A DNA stretch of 55,812 nt, from positions 1-55,812 of the forward strand of contig NZ_JAKRWM010000032.1 in the NCBI RefSeq assembly GCF_022352055.1, written 5' to 3'. Of this stretch, positions 9,177 through 17,735 are shown one piece after another (position 1 is the first letter of the stretch; every line of letters begins with the position of its first letter). Under the pieces are notes generated by a model. That model worked only from the letters and a program-made list of their open reading frames with translations, was not told the DNA's origin and did no database searches. The translations under genes were made by a program, and so were the position numbers. This DNA comes from Cohnella mopanensis. Its GTDB lineage: Bacteria; Bacillota; Bacilli; Paenibacillales; Paenibacillaceae.

Positions 9177-9230
9177 GCAGCAGTATTAAAACAAGGAGCC
9201 CACGAGGGCTCCTTGTTTTAATGCTGCTGC
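9177..9230. terminator. Very long bidirectional hairpin terminator
   Basis: A stem of about 25 bp with one G-T wobble (GCAGCAG, ATTAAAACAAGGAGCCC and complement) closes a 4-base ACGA loop. T-rich arms on both sides of the GGGCTCC core let it act for the plus-strand flavoenzyme gene and the convergent minus-strand GerPA-like gene. Confidence 0.85.
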
Positions 9231-9255
9231 CGTTTGAATGAACTCCGCAACCTGG

Positions 9256-9540
9256 TTACGTATCCGATGATCGGTGACCTCGTTTAACATTTGAGCCTTG
9301 TACAATGCGGCAATTTCTAGCTTTTTTCTTAAACTTCGATTCCATGACTTCTGGAACTTGCGAATCGAGAGGTATAGTCAGACTGAATCGGCTGTTATCC
9401 AGTGAGATCTCTCCTGAGTCACCTGCGGGTGATCCCCCGTTATTCATGGAAGTGCCGTTTGGGGAAAGGTTGGCGTTATCTCCAAATATGACCGTACCTT
9501 CGTTTTTCACAATAATTATCCTGCCGATATGACAAGCCAT
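9256..9540 (-). CDS. Possible GerPA/GerPF-family spore germination protein
   Basis: The first 65 residues (IGRIIIVKNEGTVIFGDN, ANLSPNGTSMNNGGSPAGDSG, then LDSQVPEVM) follow the GerPA/GerPF pattern: an opening beta strand with GxxxFGD, a Ser/Gly-rich middle and a D..V.D end. In Bacillus these small coat proteins help germinants reach the inner spore. The C-terminal 27 residues (Lys/Arg-rich, ending RGHRSSDT) do not fit the family. The ATG at 9540 follows AAAGGAAG; a longer frame from 9585 is less likely. CATAAAATA at 9591-9599 resembles a mother-cell sigma -10. It stands alone, not in a gerP operon. Confidence 0.5.
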   Translation of the reverse strand: MACHIGRIIIVKNEGTVIFGDNANLSPNGTSMNNGGSPAGDSGEISLDNSRFSLTIPLDSQVPEVMESKFKKKARNCRIVQGSNVKRGHRSSDT

Positions 9541-9681
9541 GATAAGATCAACTTCCTTTGTTTTATTTCTACGGTGCCTGTACATGCTATTATTTTATGT
9601 GAATATATTAGCATCGGCATTGGCTTTTCCCATAGTAATATTGGCCCTATCTTGTATTTTTGAAAATACCAAGTGTTATGT

Positions 9682-9724
9682 AAAAGAACAGCGAGCCGCA
9701 ATTGAGCGGATTCGCTGTTCTTTT
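9682..9724. terminator. Bidirectional terminator between SRPBCC gene and GerPA-like gene
   Basis: AAAAGAACAGCG and CGCTGTTCTTTT pair as a 12-bp stem, with an inner imperfect GCCGC/GCGG extension. It lies just after the stop of the SRPBCC gene (minus strand). Confidence 0.8.
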
Positions 9725-9747
9725 GCATTTTATGGTTTCAAAATCCA

Positions 9748-10266
9748 TTACCGCCCGACTTCGTTCAGACGCTCTTCCAGTCGGTCCCAAGTTTCGGTGA
9801 TCCCTTGTAGCATACCCATGTCCATGACAGTCTTGAGAGCTTCCGCGGATACATATTCACCACGACTGACCAGTTTCGCCTTGCCGCCAAGATCAATGAA
9901 TTCCAACGTGACATCGGTCGACGGCATGTCGTCATTCGAATTGCCTTCGGCATCCGAGAAGTAATCGGTGTAGCTGATCGTCTCCGGCTCGACAATATCC
10001 TTATATACGGCTTTGCCCCAAGATTCCATGCCGTAAAATTGTCCTAGGTTCTGATCGATGCACTTCATGCAATAGTGCCAAACGCCACCCGGACGGAAAT
10101 CGACGTTGCATACCGGTATCTCCCAGCCTCTCGGTCCCCACCAACGCTTGAGATGCTCGGCCTCCTTAAACATCTTGAACACGAGATCGCACGGCGTGTC
10201 GAAAACGCGCTCCAGCACCAGCACCCGATCGTTCTCTACTCTCGAAACCATTGGATTGTTAGACAT
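9748..10266 (-). CDS. SRPBCC/AHSA1-family protein
   Basis: A 172-residue START-like (Aha1 C-terminal-type) fold: RVLVLERVFDTPCDLVFKMF, the diagnostic HLKRWWGPRGW, DFRPGGVWHYCM and a C-terminal amphipathic helix with ITETWDRLEERL. The biochemical function of such proteins is generally unknown; a hydrophobic ligand pocket is expected. TTAGGAGG precedes the ATG. It is the second gene of an operon with an ArsR repressor 30 bases upstream. This very common pairing implies that the repressor controls this protein. Confidence 0.88.
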   Translation of the reverse strand: MSNNPMVSRVENDRVLVLERVFDTPCDLVFKMFKEAEHLKRWWGPRGWEIPVCNVDFRPGGVWHYCMKCIDQNLGQFYGMESWGKAVYKDIVEPETISYTDYFSDAEGNSNDDMPSTDVTLEFIDLGGKAKLVSRGEYVSAEALKTVMDMGMLQGITETWDRLEERLNEVGR

Positions 10267-10296
10267 TGAAATTCCTCCTAATATTGTTGAATATTT

Positions 10297-10650
10297 TTAT
10301 GGTTTTTCCTTGCTCTGCAGTTCACGCAAGTAATCGTCCAGATTATCGAATCTCTCCTCCATAACACGCTGGAAGGATCGCACCCATGTATCCAATGCTT
10401 GGAAGGGTTCGGGCCGCAGCTTATAAATTCTGCGGTTAGCTTCGGCCTGCACCTCCACAATCCGGTTCTCGCTAAGCACCTTCAGATGCTTCGAGGCTTG
10501 GGGTTGGCGAAGATCCAGCCGCTCGGCGATCTCCCCCACTGTCAGGGGACCGTCACGCAACAGTTCGACGATATTCATACGATTCGGTTCGGACAAAGCG
10601 CTTAATGTCGTCATTTCCATGCCCGGATTGTTTCCTGACATGTCGCTCAC
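10297..10650 (-). CDS. ArsR-family transcriptional regulator
   Basis: A winged-helix repressor of 117 residues. LSEPNRMNIVELLRDGPLTVGEIAERLDLRQPQASKHLKVLSENRIV is the complete helix-turn-helix. No ArsR metal-binding ELCVCDL motif is present, so it is not a metal sensor of the classical type but of the kind paired with AHSA1 proteins. GAGGTGAG precedes the ATG. A strong promoter about 75 bases upstream is wrapped in two GGAATATTC palindromes, which suggests autorepression. Confidence 0.9.
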   Translation of the reverse strand: MSDMSGNNPGMEMTTLSALSEPNRMNIVELLRDGPLTVGEIAERLDLRQPQASKHLKVLSENRIVEVQAEANRRIYKLRPEPFQALDTWVRSFQRVMEERFDNLDDYLRELQSKEKP

Positions 10651-10724
10651 CTCGTTAAGTGATGGTCTCTAGGTAGCATCTCAACTCCTTCCTTCATCAC
10701 TATGATCATCTTCCTGCTGAATTA

Positions 10725-10764
10725 AATATACTTTATGGGGAATATTCCTGTCAAGGAATATTCA
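10725..10764 (-). promoter_or_regulatory. Promoter and operator of the ArsR-SRPBCC operon
   Basis: On the minus strand TTGACA (10749-10754) and TATATT (10725-10730) are separated by 18 bases, a near-consensus sigma-A promoter. GGAATATTCC (10739-10748) lies just inside the spacer and GGAATATTCA (10755-10764) abuts the other side of the -35. Two copies with 16-base centre spacing suggest two repressor dimers covering the -35 box. Confidence 0.75.
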
Positions 10765-10771
10765 AAGCAAT

Positions 10772-10800
10772 AAAACGGCACTCGTTAAGTACCGGTGCCA
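10772..10800 (-). terminator. Terminator of the pentapeptide-repeat gene
   Basis: On the minus strand GGCAC and GTGCC pair across a 13-base loop and are followed by GTTTTATT. It lies 36 bases after the stop. Confidence 0.6.
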
Positions 10801-10835
10801 TTTACCGCCTATACGTTGCTATACCTGAAGCAGCT

Positions 10836-11441
10836 TCAATCTACCTTGGCTCCATGAGCCAACGCGAACAATACAGCTTGCTCTCTGTCCATTCTCATAC
10901 CTGCAACGGGGAATGTTGTAAAATCTACCCCATCGAGTTTAGCCCCTCTTATATCCGCACTCTGCAACTTAGCTTTTGCCAGTGATGCCATAGTTAGATC
11001 GCAATTTCTTAAATCTGCTTTTTCTAAGTTGGCCCCCGACAAATCCGCTTCATAAAATTTAACCCCGCGTAAGTCTTGTCTTGCTAATCTCGTGAGCCGC
11101 AAATTTGTATAGGACCAATCGCCTTCATCAATCGTGATCCCATCCATATTAGAGCCGGAAAAATCAGAACCCGTCATTTTGCATCTTTCGAATTTCGAAA
11201 CAAACAGATTAGCTCCGTTAAAAATACAATTCTCGAACGCAGATTCTTTATGAATGGAGCTATTTAACGATGCTCCGCGAAAGTCGCACTCGATAAAACG
11301 ACAATTGATCGATGTAATCTCCTCTAGTGATCCGTTAGCAAACAAGCAACGATTAAACGTACAACTGATTAGCTCGCCGTACCTTAAATCTTGCGTACTG
11401 AAGTTTATTCCTTCATAATTTTGATTGCTATGCTGAAACAT
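10836..11441 (-). CDS. Pentapeptide-repeat protein, Qnr-like
   Basis: About 201 residues made almost wholly of A(D/N)LXX pentapeptides (CTFNRCLFANGS, CDFRGASL, DFSGSNMDG, ADLSGANLEKADLRNCDL, ADIRGAKLDGVDF), expected to form a right-handed quadrilateral beta helix. The final helix (MDREQAVLFALAHGAKVD) resembles the dimerisation tail of Qnr/MfpA proteins that mimic DNA and bind gyrase. A gyrase role is inference only. The ATG at 11441 is chosen for AAGGAGGAGG 7 bases upstream; the longer frame from 11483 includes that ribosome site in coding sequence. It is monocistronic with its own terminator. Confidence 0.85.
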   Translation of the reverse strand: MFQHSNQNYEGINFSTQDLRYGELISCTFNRCLFANGSLEEITSINCRFIECDFRGASLNSSIHKESAFENCIFNGANLFVSKFERCKMTGSDFSGSNMDGITIDEGDWSYTNLRLTRLARQDLRGVKFYEADLSGANLEKADLRNCDLTMASLAKAKLQSADIRGAKLDGVDFTTFPVAGMRMDREQAVLFALAHGAKVD

Positions 11442-11559
11442 TAGCGGCCTCCTCCTTGAAAATTTCTTTTTATAATATAGCACACGGGTGTCAAGTACCC
11501 GTATGAGCTCAAAGAAATGTCAAGCGCTTAATTTTTCGAATTCATAATCCCATAATAAG

Positions 11560-11583
11560 AAAAACCCGCGACTTACGCGGGTT
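11560..11583 (-). terminator. Terminator of the polyketide-lipid operon
   Basis: On the minus strand ACCCGCG/CGCGGGT forms a 7-bp GC stem with a 5-base loop, followed by TTTTTCTT, about 65 bases after the last operon gene. An almost identical hairpin occurs at 40828-40853. Confidence 0.85.
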
Positions 11584-11646
11584 GAAAGTTACATAGCCTG
11601 GATATCGAACATCTGACGGCAAACAGTAACATTGAAACTCTCAGCG

Positions 11647-13185
11647 CTACATGCTTTCTTTTTCTCCGGGATACTCGATCTTGGCCAAAGGCTCTTTGGC
11701 GGGTCCTTCAATGACTTCCCCTGTATAAGAAAATCTGGAACCGTGGCAAGGACAATCCCAAGTGCGGTCTCCGTCATTCCAGTGCGTCTCGCACCCCATG
11801 TGCGTGCAAGTTGTATCGATTACGTGCAAAGCACCATCGGGATCGCGATAAGCACCCGCCCGCTTGCCATTTACCCGGACCGGAGCGCCTTCATCTAGAC
11901 CAATGCTGCTTAGGCTACGATCAACCATCTCCAACTTTCCGGAAATCAGTTGCTTGGCCACATCCGCATTATTCGAGACAAAGCTTTTAATATCGGGGTC
12001 TGCATGAAGCCGAGAAGGATCAAATACGCTTTGATACCGATCTTCAATTCCTAGGACCATATTTTTAAGTAGATGGGCGGCAGCCGTACCGTTCGTCATT
12101 CCCCATTTTCTGTAACCCGTTGCAACGAAAATGTTATCGGTACTTGAATTGATTCGTCCTACGTAAGGGACTTTGTCCAACGTGACCAGGTCCTGAGTAG
12201 ACCAGCGGTATGCGATTTCCTTCACGTTAAATACAGATGCGGCGAACGACTGCAACGTCTCGTAATGATTGATCGTACATTTACTCTGACCGGCTTTGTG
12301 ACCTTCTCCTCCAACTAGTATCAAAGGCTCCTTCCCGTCGGTAACCAATCGAATCGAACGTTTCGGGTTGTCGGCGCCGAGATACATGCCCCCGCTGTAT
12401 TCCTGATCTATTCGGACTCCCAGAACATAGGAACGTTCGGCATGCATGCGGGCAAAGTAAAATCCTTTCCAATCGAGAAAAGGAAAATGGGAAGCCGATA
12501 TCACATGCTCGCAACGAACACGGTTGCCGGATTCAGTCACAACAGCCGGGGACTCGCCTTCTTCCACCTTCATGACCGTTGTTTGTTCGAATACTTGCGA
12601 CCCGGAACGAACGAGGATTTTAGTTAATGCCATTAAGTAAGAAAGAGGATGGAACCGTGCTTGATCGTTCATGACTAATGCGGACTTAATATCTATAGGC
12701 AAGTCGATACGATCCTTAAGCTCGCCAACGATCCCGAGCGTCTCGTAAGCTTGTCGTTCTAGCTCAAGCTTCTTTATCGTGGTTTCCGATTGGGTGTATA
12801 TATAAGCATGCTCGTCCACCAAGTCACAGGATATATCCTCCGATTGAACGGTCTCGCGAATAAAATTCAATGCATCACGATTCGCTTCATAATATAATCG
12901 GGCTTTCTCTGCTCCAAAATGGTGAATTAACTCATCGTATATCAGATCGTGCTGAGCGGTAATTTTAGCGGTCGTGTGACCGGTTGTTCCATTAAGAATT
13001 CGCCCGGCCTCGAGGATGATCACTTTTTTTCCTGCTTTGGAAAGTAAATAACCCGCGGTTATTCCGGTAATCCCTGCACCTACGATAACAACATCCGCAT
13101 GCAAATCCGTTGTAAGCTTAGGAAACTCCGGGTTATCAACCGATGCCGTCCAATACGATTGAGGAAATTGGGGAAGCTGATTCAT
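11647..13185 (-). CDS. FAD-dependent oxidoreductase with C-terminal Rieske [2Fe-2S] domain
   Basis: A DAO-type flavoenzyme (GAGITGITAGYLLSKAG at 36-52 binds FAD) with a Rieske domain near the end. C460-T-H462 and C478-P-C-H481 are the four cluster ligands. The length of 512 residues is normal for this two-domain family, whose substrates are mostly unknown. The ATG at 13185 is chosen for AAGGAG at 9 bases; a longer frame from 13275 overlaps the upstream gene. It is the sixth and last gene of the type III PKS operon, 44 bases after the MMPL gene. A redox step on the polyketide product is plausible but unproven. Confidence 0.85.
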   Translation of the reverse strand: MNQLPQFPQSYWTASVDNPEFPKLTTDLHADVVIVGAGITGITAGYLLSKAGKKVIILEAGRILNGTTGHTTAKITAQHDLIYDELIHHFGAEKARLYYEANRDALNFIRETVQSEDISCDLVDEHAYIYTQSETTIKKLELERQAYETLGIVGELKDRIDLPIDIKSALVMNDQARFHPLSYLMALTKILVRSGSQVFEQTTVMKVEEGESPAVVTESGNRVRCEHVISASHFPFLDWKGFYFARMHAERSYVLGVRIDQEYSGGMYLGADNPKRSIRLVTDGKEPLILVGGEGHKAGQSKCTINHYETLQSFAASVFNVKEIAYRWSTQDLVTLDKVPYVGRINSSTDNIFVATGYRKWGMTNGTAAAHLLKNMVLGIEDRYQSVFDPSRLHADPDIKSFVSNNADVAKQLISGKLEMVDRSLSSIGLDEGAPVRVNGKRAGAYRDPDGALHVIDTTCTHMGCETHWNDGDRTWDCPCHGSRFSYTGEVIEGPAKEPLAKIEYPGEKESM

Positions 13186-13229
13186 TAATGGGGCTCCTTT
13201 TTTGCCGAAATGGGAATGGGTTACTATTT

Positions 13230-15299
13230 TTAGTTTTTCACAAATGGCATCCACCAATTCCATTTTCCGAAACATTTCATTAATGATGGCACCAAGATCA
13301 TACGGATGACCGTCGCATCTATGAATAAGGCGGATGCGATGCCGATTCCAAGCTGCTTTACCCCGGAAACTTCGGCAAGAGCAAACGGAGCCGTTACGGC
13401 AATCATTATCGCTGCGGCGGAAGTAATGATTTTACTTGAAGCTGTCAGTGCGTTGTGAATGGCTTGTTCATTATTCCCCGTTTCCTTGAAGCTCTCTTGA
13501 ATTCTAGATAGCAGGAATATGCCGTAATCCATACTAATCCCGAAGGTCAATCCGAAGATAAACACGGGAATCATAATCGCAATGTCCGTAGCCTCAATTC
13601 CAAACCGCCCCAGTTGAAATATCCACGTAATAATGCCTAACGATGCTCCTATGCTGACAAGATTCATGATGACGGCTTTTAACGGGATCAAAATCGAACG
13701 GAAAGCAACGGACAAGACGATCAAGTTGGTAAGGATAACGAAAAGAAGAACGTATTTCACTCGGGTATAAACTTCATCATGCACTTCCTGATGATATTTC
13801 GGCTCTCCTCCGATAAGGACGTCCAGCTTAGCAAGCTGATTGGAGCGATCTCGAACCCATTGCTGCACTTCTATCGATGCTTCTTTCCCTAGCAGCCACA
13901 CCGTTATAAGGTTAAGTCCTTTTTTTACAGTTGACTGTTCAATATTCATTGCCATGACTCTGGGGTCTTGTTCAAGATCCCGCTCGATATGAGCTATGGT
14001 TTGCCGGTTCTGGAGACCCGCCCCTTCCCCGTCGTCATTTCCCTGTACGAGAATAGACACCTGCGATACGAATGGGGGTTGGAAGCTTTCCGTTACGATC
14101 TCCGCGGCTATTCGAGACTCGTTATCTATTGGAAGCGACCTTGGACCCGGAACGCTGACTTGCATGGTATGGAGAGGATACAAACAAACGGATAGTATAA
14201 AAATGGCCAAAGTTACCGAGACGATAGGCCTTTTCATCACAGCAGAAAGGAAAGTTTGCCAAGTACTTCTACCTCTTCGAAGCTTACGATTAGAACGGTT
14301 GGCGATGATGCTTCGTTGAAACGTATAAAGAAGAGCCGGAACGAATGTCAGGTTGACCAGCAACGACACTGCTAGGACAACAAGAGTGCCCAATGCAACC
14401 GTATTGAATATGGGCATCCGAATATATAACGTTCCTATTAGAGCCAGGATGACGCAGCCGACAGATATAACGATCGTTCTTCCGGATGTAGCCATTGTTT
14501 TCAACAGTGCTTCGTTAACGGATAAACTAACCCTTTCTTCTCGGAACCTGCTGACCATCAGCAGGGCAAAATCAATACATACGGCCATTCCCACCATAGG
14601 GATCACATTATATACAAAGACCGACAAGTTCATTCCACCGTATGAACCTAAGGCATACATAATTCCCATAGCAATGACCACAGTTATGGCGCCGGCAACG
14701 ATGGGAATGACAGCCGGTAATATACCTCCCAATGTTATAAACAAGATCGCGAATGCAACGGGAACTCCGATCCGTTCCGCCGCCTTCAAATCTTGCTTGC
14801 TTAGGCGGTTCACGTCTTCCTGGATGATCAGCTTTCCAGTTAGCGTAACATTAAAGTTTCGATCTCCTGAGGCGACTTCACGAACTTGCTCGATTGCTCG
14901 TTTTTTATCAGTAGAGGAACCCGGAAGTACGGATATTAAAGCGTAGGCATACTTCCCCTTCTCCATCCCCTTCCGTTCAAGCGGAGATGACGAGACCTGG
15001 ACACCGCTAACCCTCTTCACTTGATCCAAAGTGCGTGAAATAAAGGAATGAAATAATCGTAGGGGCATTCCCTTGTCATTATTAAATAAAAGAACGACAG
15101 GCTCTTCCAGCACTCGAAATTCTCGGGACAATATCTCTTGAACTTGCGCATACTGATCCTTGGTCACAAGACCGTGATCGCCTAGTATGTTAGGCAGTTG
15201 TACAGAGAACGGCATTAAGAGACTCGTCAGAATTATCCAGAACGCCATGACCCAAGAACGATACCGAATTACTAACGAAGTGATTTTACGGTACATCAT
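13230..15299 (-). CDS. MMPL-family (RND) lipid transporter
   Basis: A 689-residue inner-membrane protein with two repeats of one TM, an extracytoplasmic loop and five TMs. Diagnostic MMPL sequence includes VIPMVGMAVCIDFALLMVSRFREE in the first half and FGLTFGISMDYGIFLLSRIQE in the second; the Asp residues in these helices carry the proton relay in the family. MMPL proteins export lipids and lipopeptides, so it is the likely exporter of the cluster product. The ATG overlaps the ketosynthase stop, with GAGAGGG upstream. Confidence 0.9.
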   Translation of the reverse strand: MMYRKITSLVIRYRSWVMAFWIILTSLLMPFSVQLPNILGDHGLVTKDQYAQVQEILSREFRVLEEPVVLLFNNDKGMPLRLFHSFISRTLDQVKRVSGVQVSSSPLERKGMEKGKYAYALISVLPGSSTDKKRAIEQVREVASGDRNFNVTLTGKLIIQEDVNRLSKQDLKAAERIGVPVAFAILFITLGGILPAVIPIVAGAITVVIAMGIMYALGSYGGMNLSVFVYNVIPMVGMAVCIDFALLMVSRFREERVSLSVNEALLKTMATSGRTIVISVGCVILALIGTLYIRMPIFNTVALGTLVVLAVSLLVNLTFVPALLYTFQRSIIANRSNRKLRRGRSTWQTFLSAVMKRPIVSVTLAIFILSVCLYPLHTMQVSVPGPRSLPIDNESRIAAEIVTESFQPPFVSQVSILVQGNDDGEGAGLQNRQTIAHIERDLEQDPRVMAMNIEQSTVKKGLNLITVWLLGKEASIEVQQWVRDRSNQLAKLDVLIGGEPKYHQEVHDEVYTRVKYVLLFVILTNLIVLSVAFRSILIPLKAVIMNLVSIGASLGIITWIFQLGRFGIEATDIAIMIPVFIFGLTFGISMDYGIFLLSRIQESFKETGNNEQAIHNALTASSKIITSAAAIMIAVTAPFALAEVSGVKQLGIGIASALFIDATVIRMILVPSLMKCFGKWNWWMPFVKN

Positions 15300-16563
15300 G
15301 CCAAAGCCCTCTCGGAGAGGTCAATTGTTGGCATTTGCCGAATATCAACACGGCATTATGTCCGCCAAATGCAAAAGTATTGGACATAACGTTGTCCAAT
15401 TGCCTACGTCTGGATACATTAGACGTGTAATCAAGATCCATCTCCTCATCCTGCTCCCCATAATGGATGGTTGGAGGAATGATCTCCTCTCTTAGCGTGA
15501 GAATCGACAAGATCGCTTCCACTGCGCCCGATGCGCCTAGCAGATGGCCTGTCATAGATTTCGTCGAGCTGATACTAACATTGTAAGCATGGAAGCCATA
15601 CACGGCTTTGATCGCTCTTGTTTCCGTCAAATCATTGAGAAGAGTGCTCGTACCATGGGCATTAATATACTGGATCCTCTCCGGAGTGAGCTCGGCATCC
15701 TCCATGGCTAAGATCATAGCCCTTTTCCAATCGCTTCCGTCAGGGCGAGGAGCTGCGATATGAAAGCCCTCTCCGCAGGATCCATAACCGAGCAATTCAG
15801 CATGTATTTCCGCTCCGCGAGCTTGGGCGTGATCCAATGATTCCAGAACGAGTATTCCCGCGCCTTCTCCCATTACGAATCCGTCGCGCCTCTTGTCGAA
15901 TGGACGGCTTCCTTGCGACGGATCGGTTTGCATCGACAGAGCTCTCATGGCGGAGAAAGAGGCTAATCCGATATTGCAAATGGGAGCTTCCGCGCCTCCG
16001 GTAATCATGACATCCGCTGCGCCTCTTTGTATGGCTCGATAGGCTTCGCCAATCGACTGTGATCCCGAAGCGCAAGCGGTTACCGTACAACCCGTAACGC
16101 CTCGAGCCCCAAATCGAATCGCTACACGGCTTGCCGCCATATTGGGAAGGAACATAGGCAGCGCAAACGGAGATACCCGACCATAGCCATTCTGAACAAC
16201 CTCACGCATTCCCGTTTCGAATGTCATGATTCCTCCGACTCCGCTACCGATCCATACCCCCGTGCGAAGCGGGTCTGCGTTATCCCCCAACACTAACCCG
16301 CTGTCATGTACGGCTTCGTCGGCTGCCGCAATGGCAAGCTGGATGAAGCGGTCCGTTCTCCGGGTTTCTTTAACGTCCATATGTTGTAAGGGATCAAAAC
16401 CCAAGATCTCCGCAACCAGCTTAACCGAAAGCTCATCCATCCGTTCGTCCGTAATATTCCGAATGCCGGATACGCCTTTCAACGCATTATGCCAGGTGGA
16501 CTCCTTGTCTAACCCGATTGGGGTAACGCAGCCCATCCCTGTAATCACAACCCTTTTTTTCAT
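15286..16563 (-). CDS. FabF-like beta-ketoacyl-ACP synthase
   Basis: Condensing enzyme that extends acyl chains from malonyl-ACP. The thiolase-fold triad is complete: C164 (VTACASGSQS), H303 (INAHGTS) and H340 (KSMTGHLLGA). N-terminal RVVITGMGCVTPIG and C-terminal SNTFAFGGHNAVL are classic KAS II. The ATG at 16563 is preferred to 16569, because AGGGAG is 6 bases from the former and none from the latter. Its place inside a secondary-lipid operon, with no other fatty-acid gene nearby, suggests a dedicated enzyme making or extending the starter acyl chain for the type III PKS. That role is inference. Confidence 0.92.
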   Translation of the reverse strand: MKKRVVITGMGCVTPIGLDKESTWHNALKGVSGIRNITDERMDELSVKLVAEILGFDPLQHMDVKETRRTDRFIQLAIAAADEAVHDSGLVLGDNADPLRTGVWIGSGVGGIMTFETGMREVVQNGYGRVSPFALPMFLPNMAASRVAIRFGARGVTGCTVTACASGSQSIGEAYRAIQRGAADVMITGGAEAPICNIGLASFSAMRALSMQTDPSQGSRPFDKRRDGFVMGEGAGILVLESLDHAQARGAEIHAELLGYGSCGEGFHIAAPRPDGSDWKRAMILAMEDAELTPERIQYINAHGTSTLLNDLTETRAIKAVYGFHAYNVSISSTKSMTGHLLGASGAVEAILSILTLREEIIPPTIHYGEQDEEMDLDYTSNVSRRRQLDNVMSNTFAFGGHNAVLIFGKCQQLTSPRGLWHDVP

Positions 16564-16576
16564 TTCCATCTCCCTT

Positions 16577-17722
16577 TCACAATCCTCCCCGAAGCCTAGT
16601 CGCCCGAACTAGTTTCTCCGCTGTTCCCGGCATCATCGAGCCTAATCGAAGTAACCAAGAAGAAAGCGCGGAATTCGTAAGCAAGCGTTCCATCAGGCTC
16701 CCCCATCTAAGCGCGCCGGAAAACTGCTGTTTGATCCGCTCGTTATACGTATTTCTCCATTCCGAATAGGTACAATCTCCCTGGAGATAGGAGTTCGCTA
16801 TCGGTGCGCAAAGCTCTACTGAACGCAAGGCCATTGCCATTCCGTCCCCGCAGAACGGAGGAATAACCGCAACCGCATCGCCGACACACGGAATTCCATT
16901 CCATCCTTTCGGCTCTGGACGAATGATTACAGGGAAAGTAGCCGCATGCGAACCGGGAACCGCGCTGGTTTGCTCCAATCTTCTGCGCAGAGTTGGAATC
17001 CGTTCACCCGCGTTCTTCAGAATGCTTGCGATAGCATCGGTACCGCCCAGCCTATGGAAAACGGGATTAGCGAGGAGTGCCGCAACATTCAAACGTCCTC
17101 CCTCGATTGGAGCAATACCGATATATCCACCCTGAAAAAAATAAAGATCGACTGCAGGGTCAGAGTCGAATCTTGTGTAATGCGATTTAATTCCCACGTA
17201 AGACCTTTTGGAAGGCTTCTGCTCAGAGCCTTGAAAACCATGCAAAGGTCGCCTTCCCCAAGCTGCGATGACGGTATGGGAATAGAGCTGTGTTCTTCCG
17301 TCCTTAGAGGAGAGCTCAACATGATGCCCAGTCCAAGATTTCGTCACTTCTGTCACAGTGGTTCCGGTGTACACGCTAACCCCTCTCTGCTGCGCCGATA
17401 GCTGAATGCTGGCATCCAACGCTTGACGGCTTAACCCCATCGCCGGTGCGAATAGGGGAATTTCGAGGGAAACGCCGCGATCCGTATGCAGACGTACCCT
17501 GGTGATAGGTGAGGGTTCTAGGGAAGCGACTACTCCATCCAAATTAAGAGCTTTCAGTGTTCCTAACGATTCTGGCGATAGAAACTCTCCGCACGCCTTA
17601 TGGCGAGGGAACGTGTCTTTATCAATAAGTGCCACCTGCCAACCCTGCTTGGCCAACGAATAAGCCATACTGCTCCCGGCTATTCCAGCACCGATGACGA
17701 TAGCATCAAATTCCGATTTCAT
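16577..17722 (-). CDS. FAD-dependent oxidoreductase (geranylgeranyl-reductase / UbiH-like)
   Basis: About 381 residues. Rossmann motif GAGIAGSSMAYSLAKQGW binds FAD at the N-terminus. PRHKACGEFLSPESL is the signature of the geranylgeranyl-reductase/halogenase-like group, and CVGDAVAVIPPFCGDGMAMAL is the second FAD motif. The ATG at 17722 has AGGAGG 9 bases upstream; it starts 14 bases after the methyltransferase stop. By analogy with the flavoprotein SrsC of Streptomyces phenolic-lipid operons it may hydroxylate the ring made by the PKS. A reductase role on the alkyl chain cannot be excluded. Confidence 0.85.
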   Translation of the reverse strand: MKSEFDAIVIGAGIAGSSMAYSLAKQGWQVALIDKDTFPRHKACGEFLSPESLGTLKALNLDGVVASLEPSPITRVRLHTDRGVSLEIPLFAPAMGLSRQALDASIQLSAQQRGVSVYTGTTVTEVTKSWTGHHVELSSKDGRTQLYSHTVIAAWGRRPLHGFQGSEQKPSKRSYVGIKSHYTRFDSDPAVDLYFFQGGYIGIAPIEGGRLNVAALLANPVFHRLGGTDAIASILKNAGERIPTLRRRLEQTSAVPGSHAATFPVIIRPEPKGWNGIPCVGDAVAVIPPFCGDGMAMALRSVELCAPIANSYLQGDCTYSEWRNTYNERIKQQFSGALRWGSLMERLLTNSALSSWLLRLGSMMPGTAEKLVRATRLRGGL

Positions 17723-17735
17723 TAGGCTCGGCCTC

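Noticed and set aside
9539..9964. 141-codon plus-strand frame spanning the terminator at 9682
   Set aside because: Runs through a strong hairpin and then antisense to the SRPBCC gene; not a plausible gene.
14353..14946. 197-codon plus-strand frame opposite the MMPL gene
   Set aside because: Lies wholly antisense to a clear RND transporter, has no ribosome site and reads as low-complexity; a mirror of the real codon pattern.
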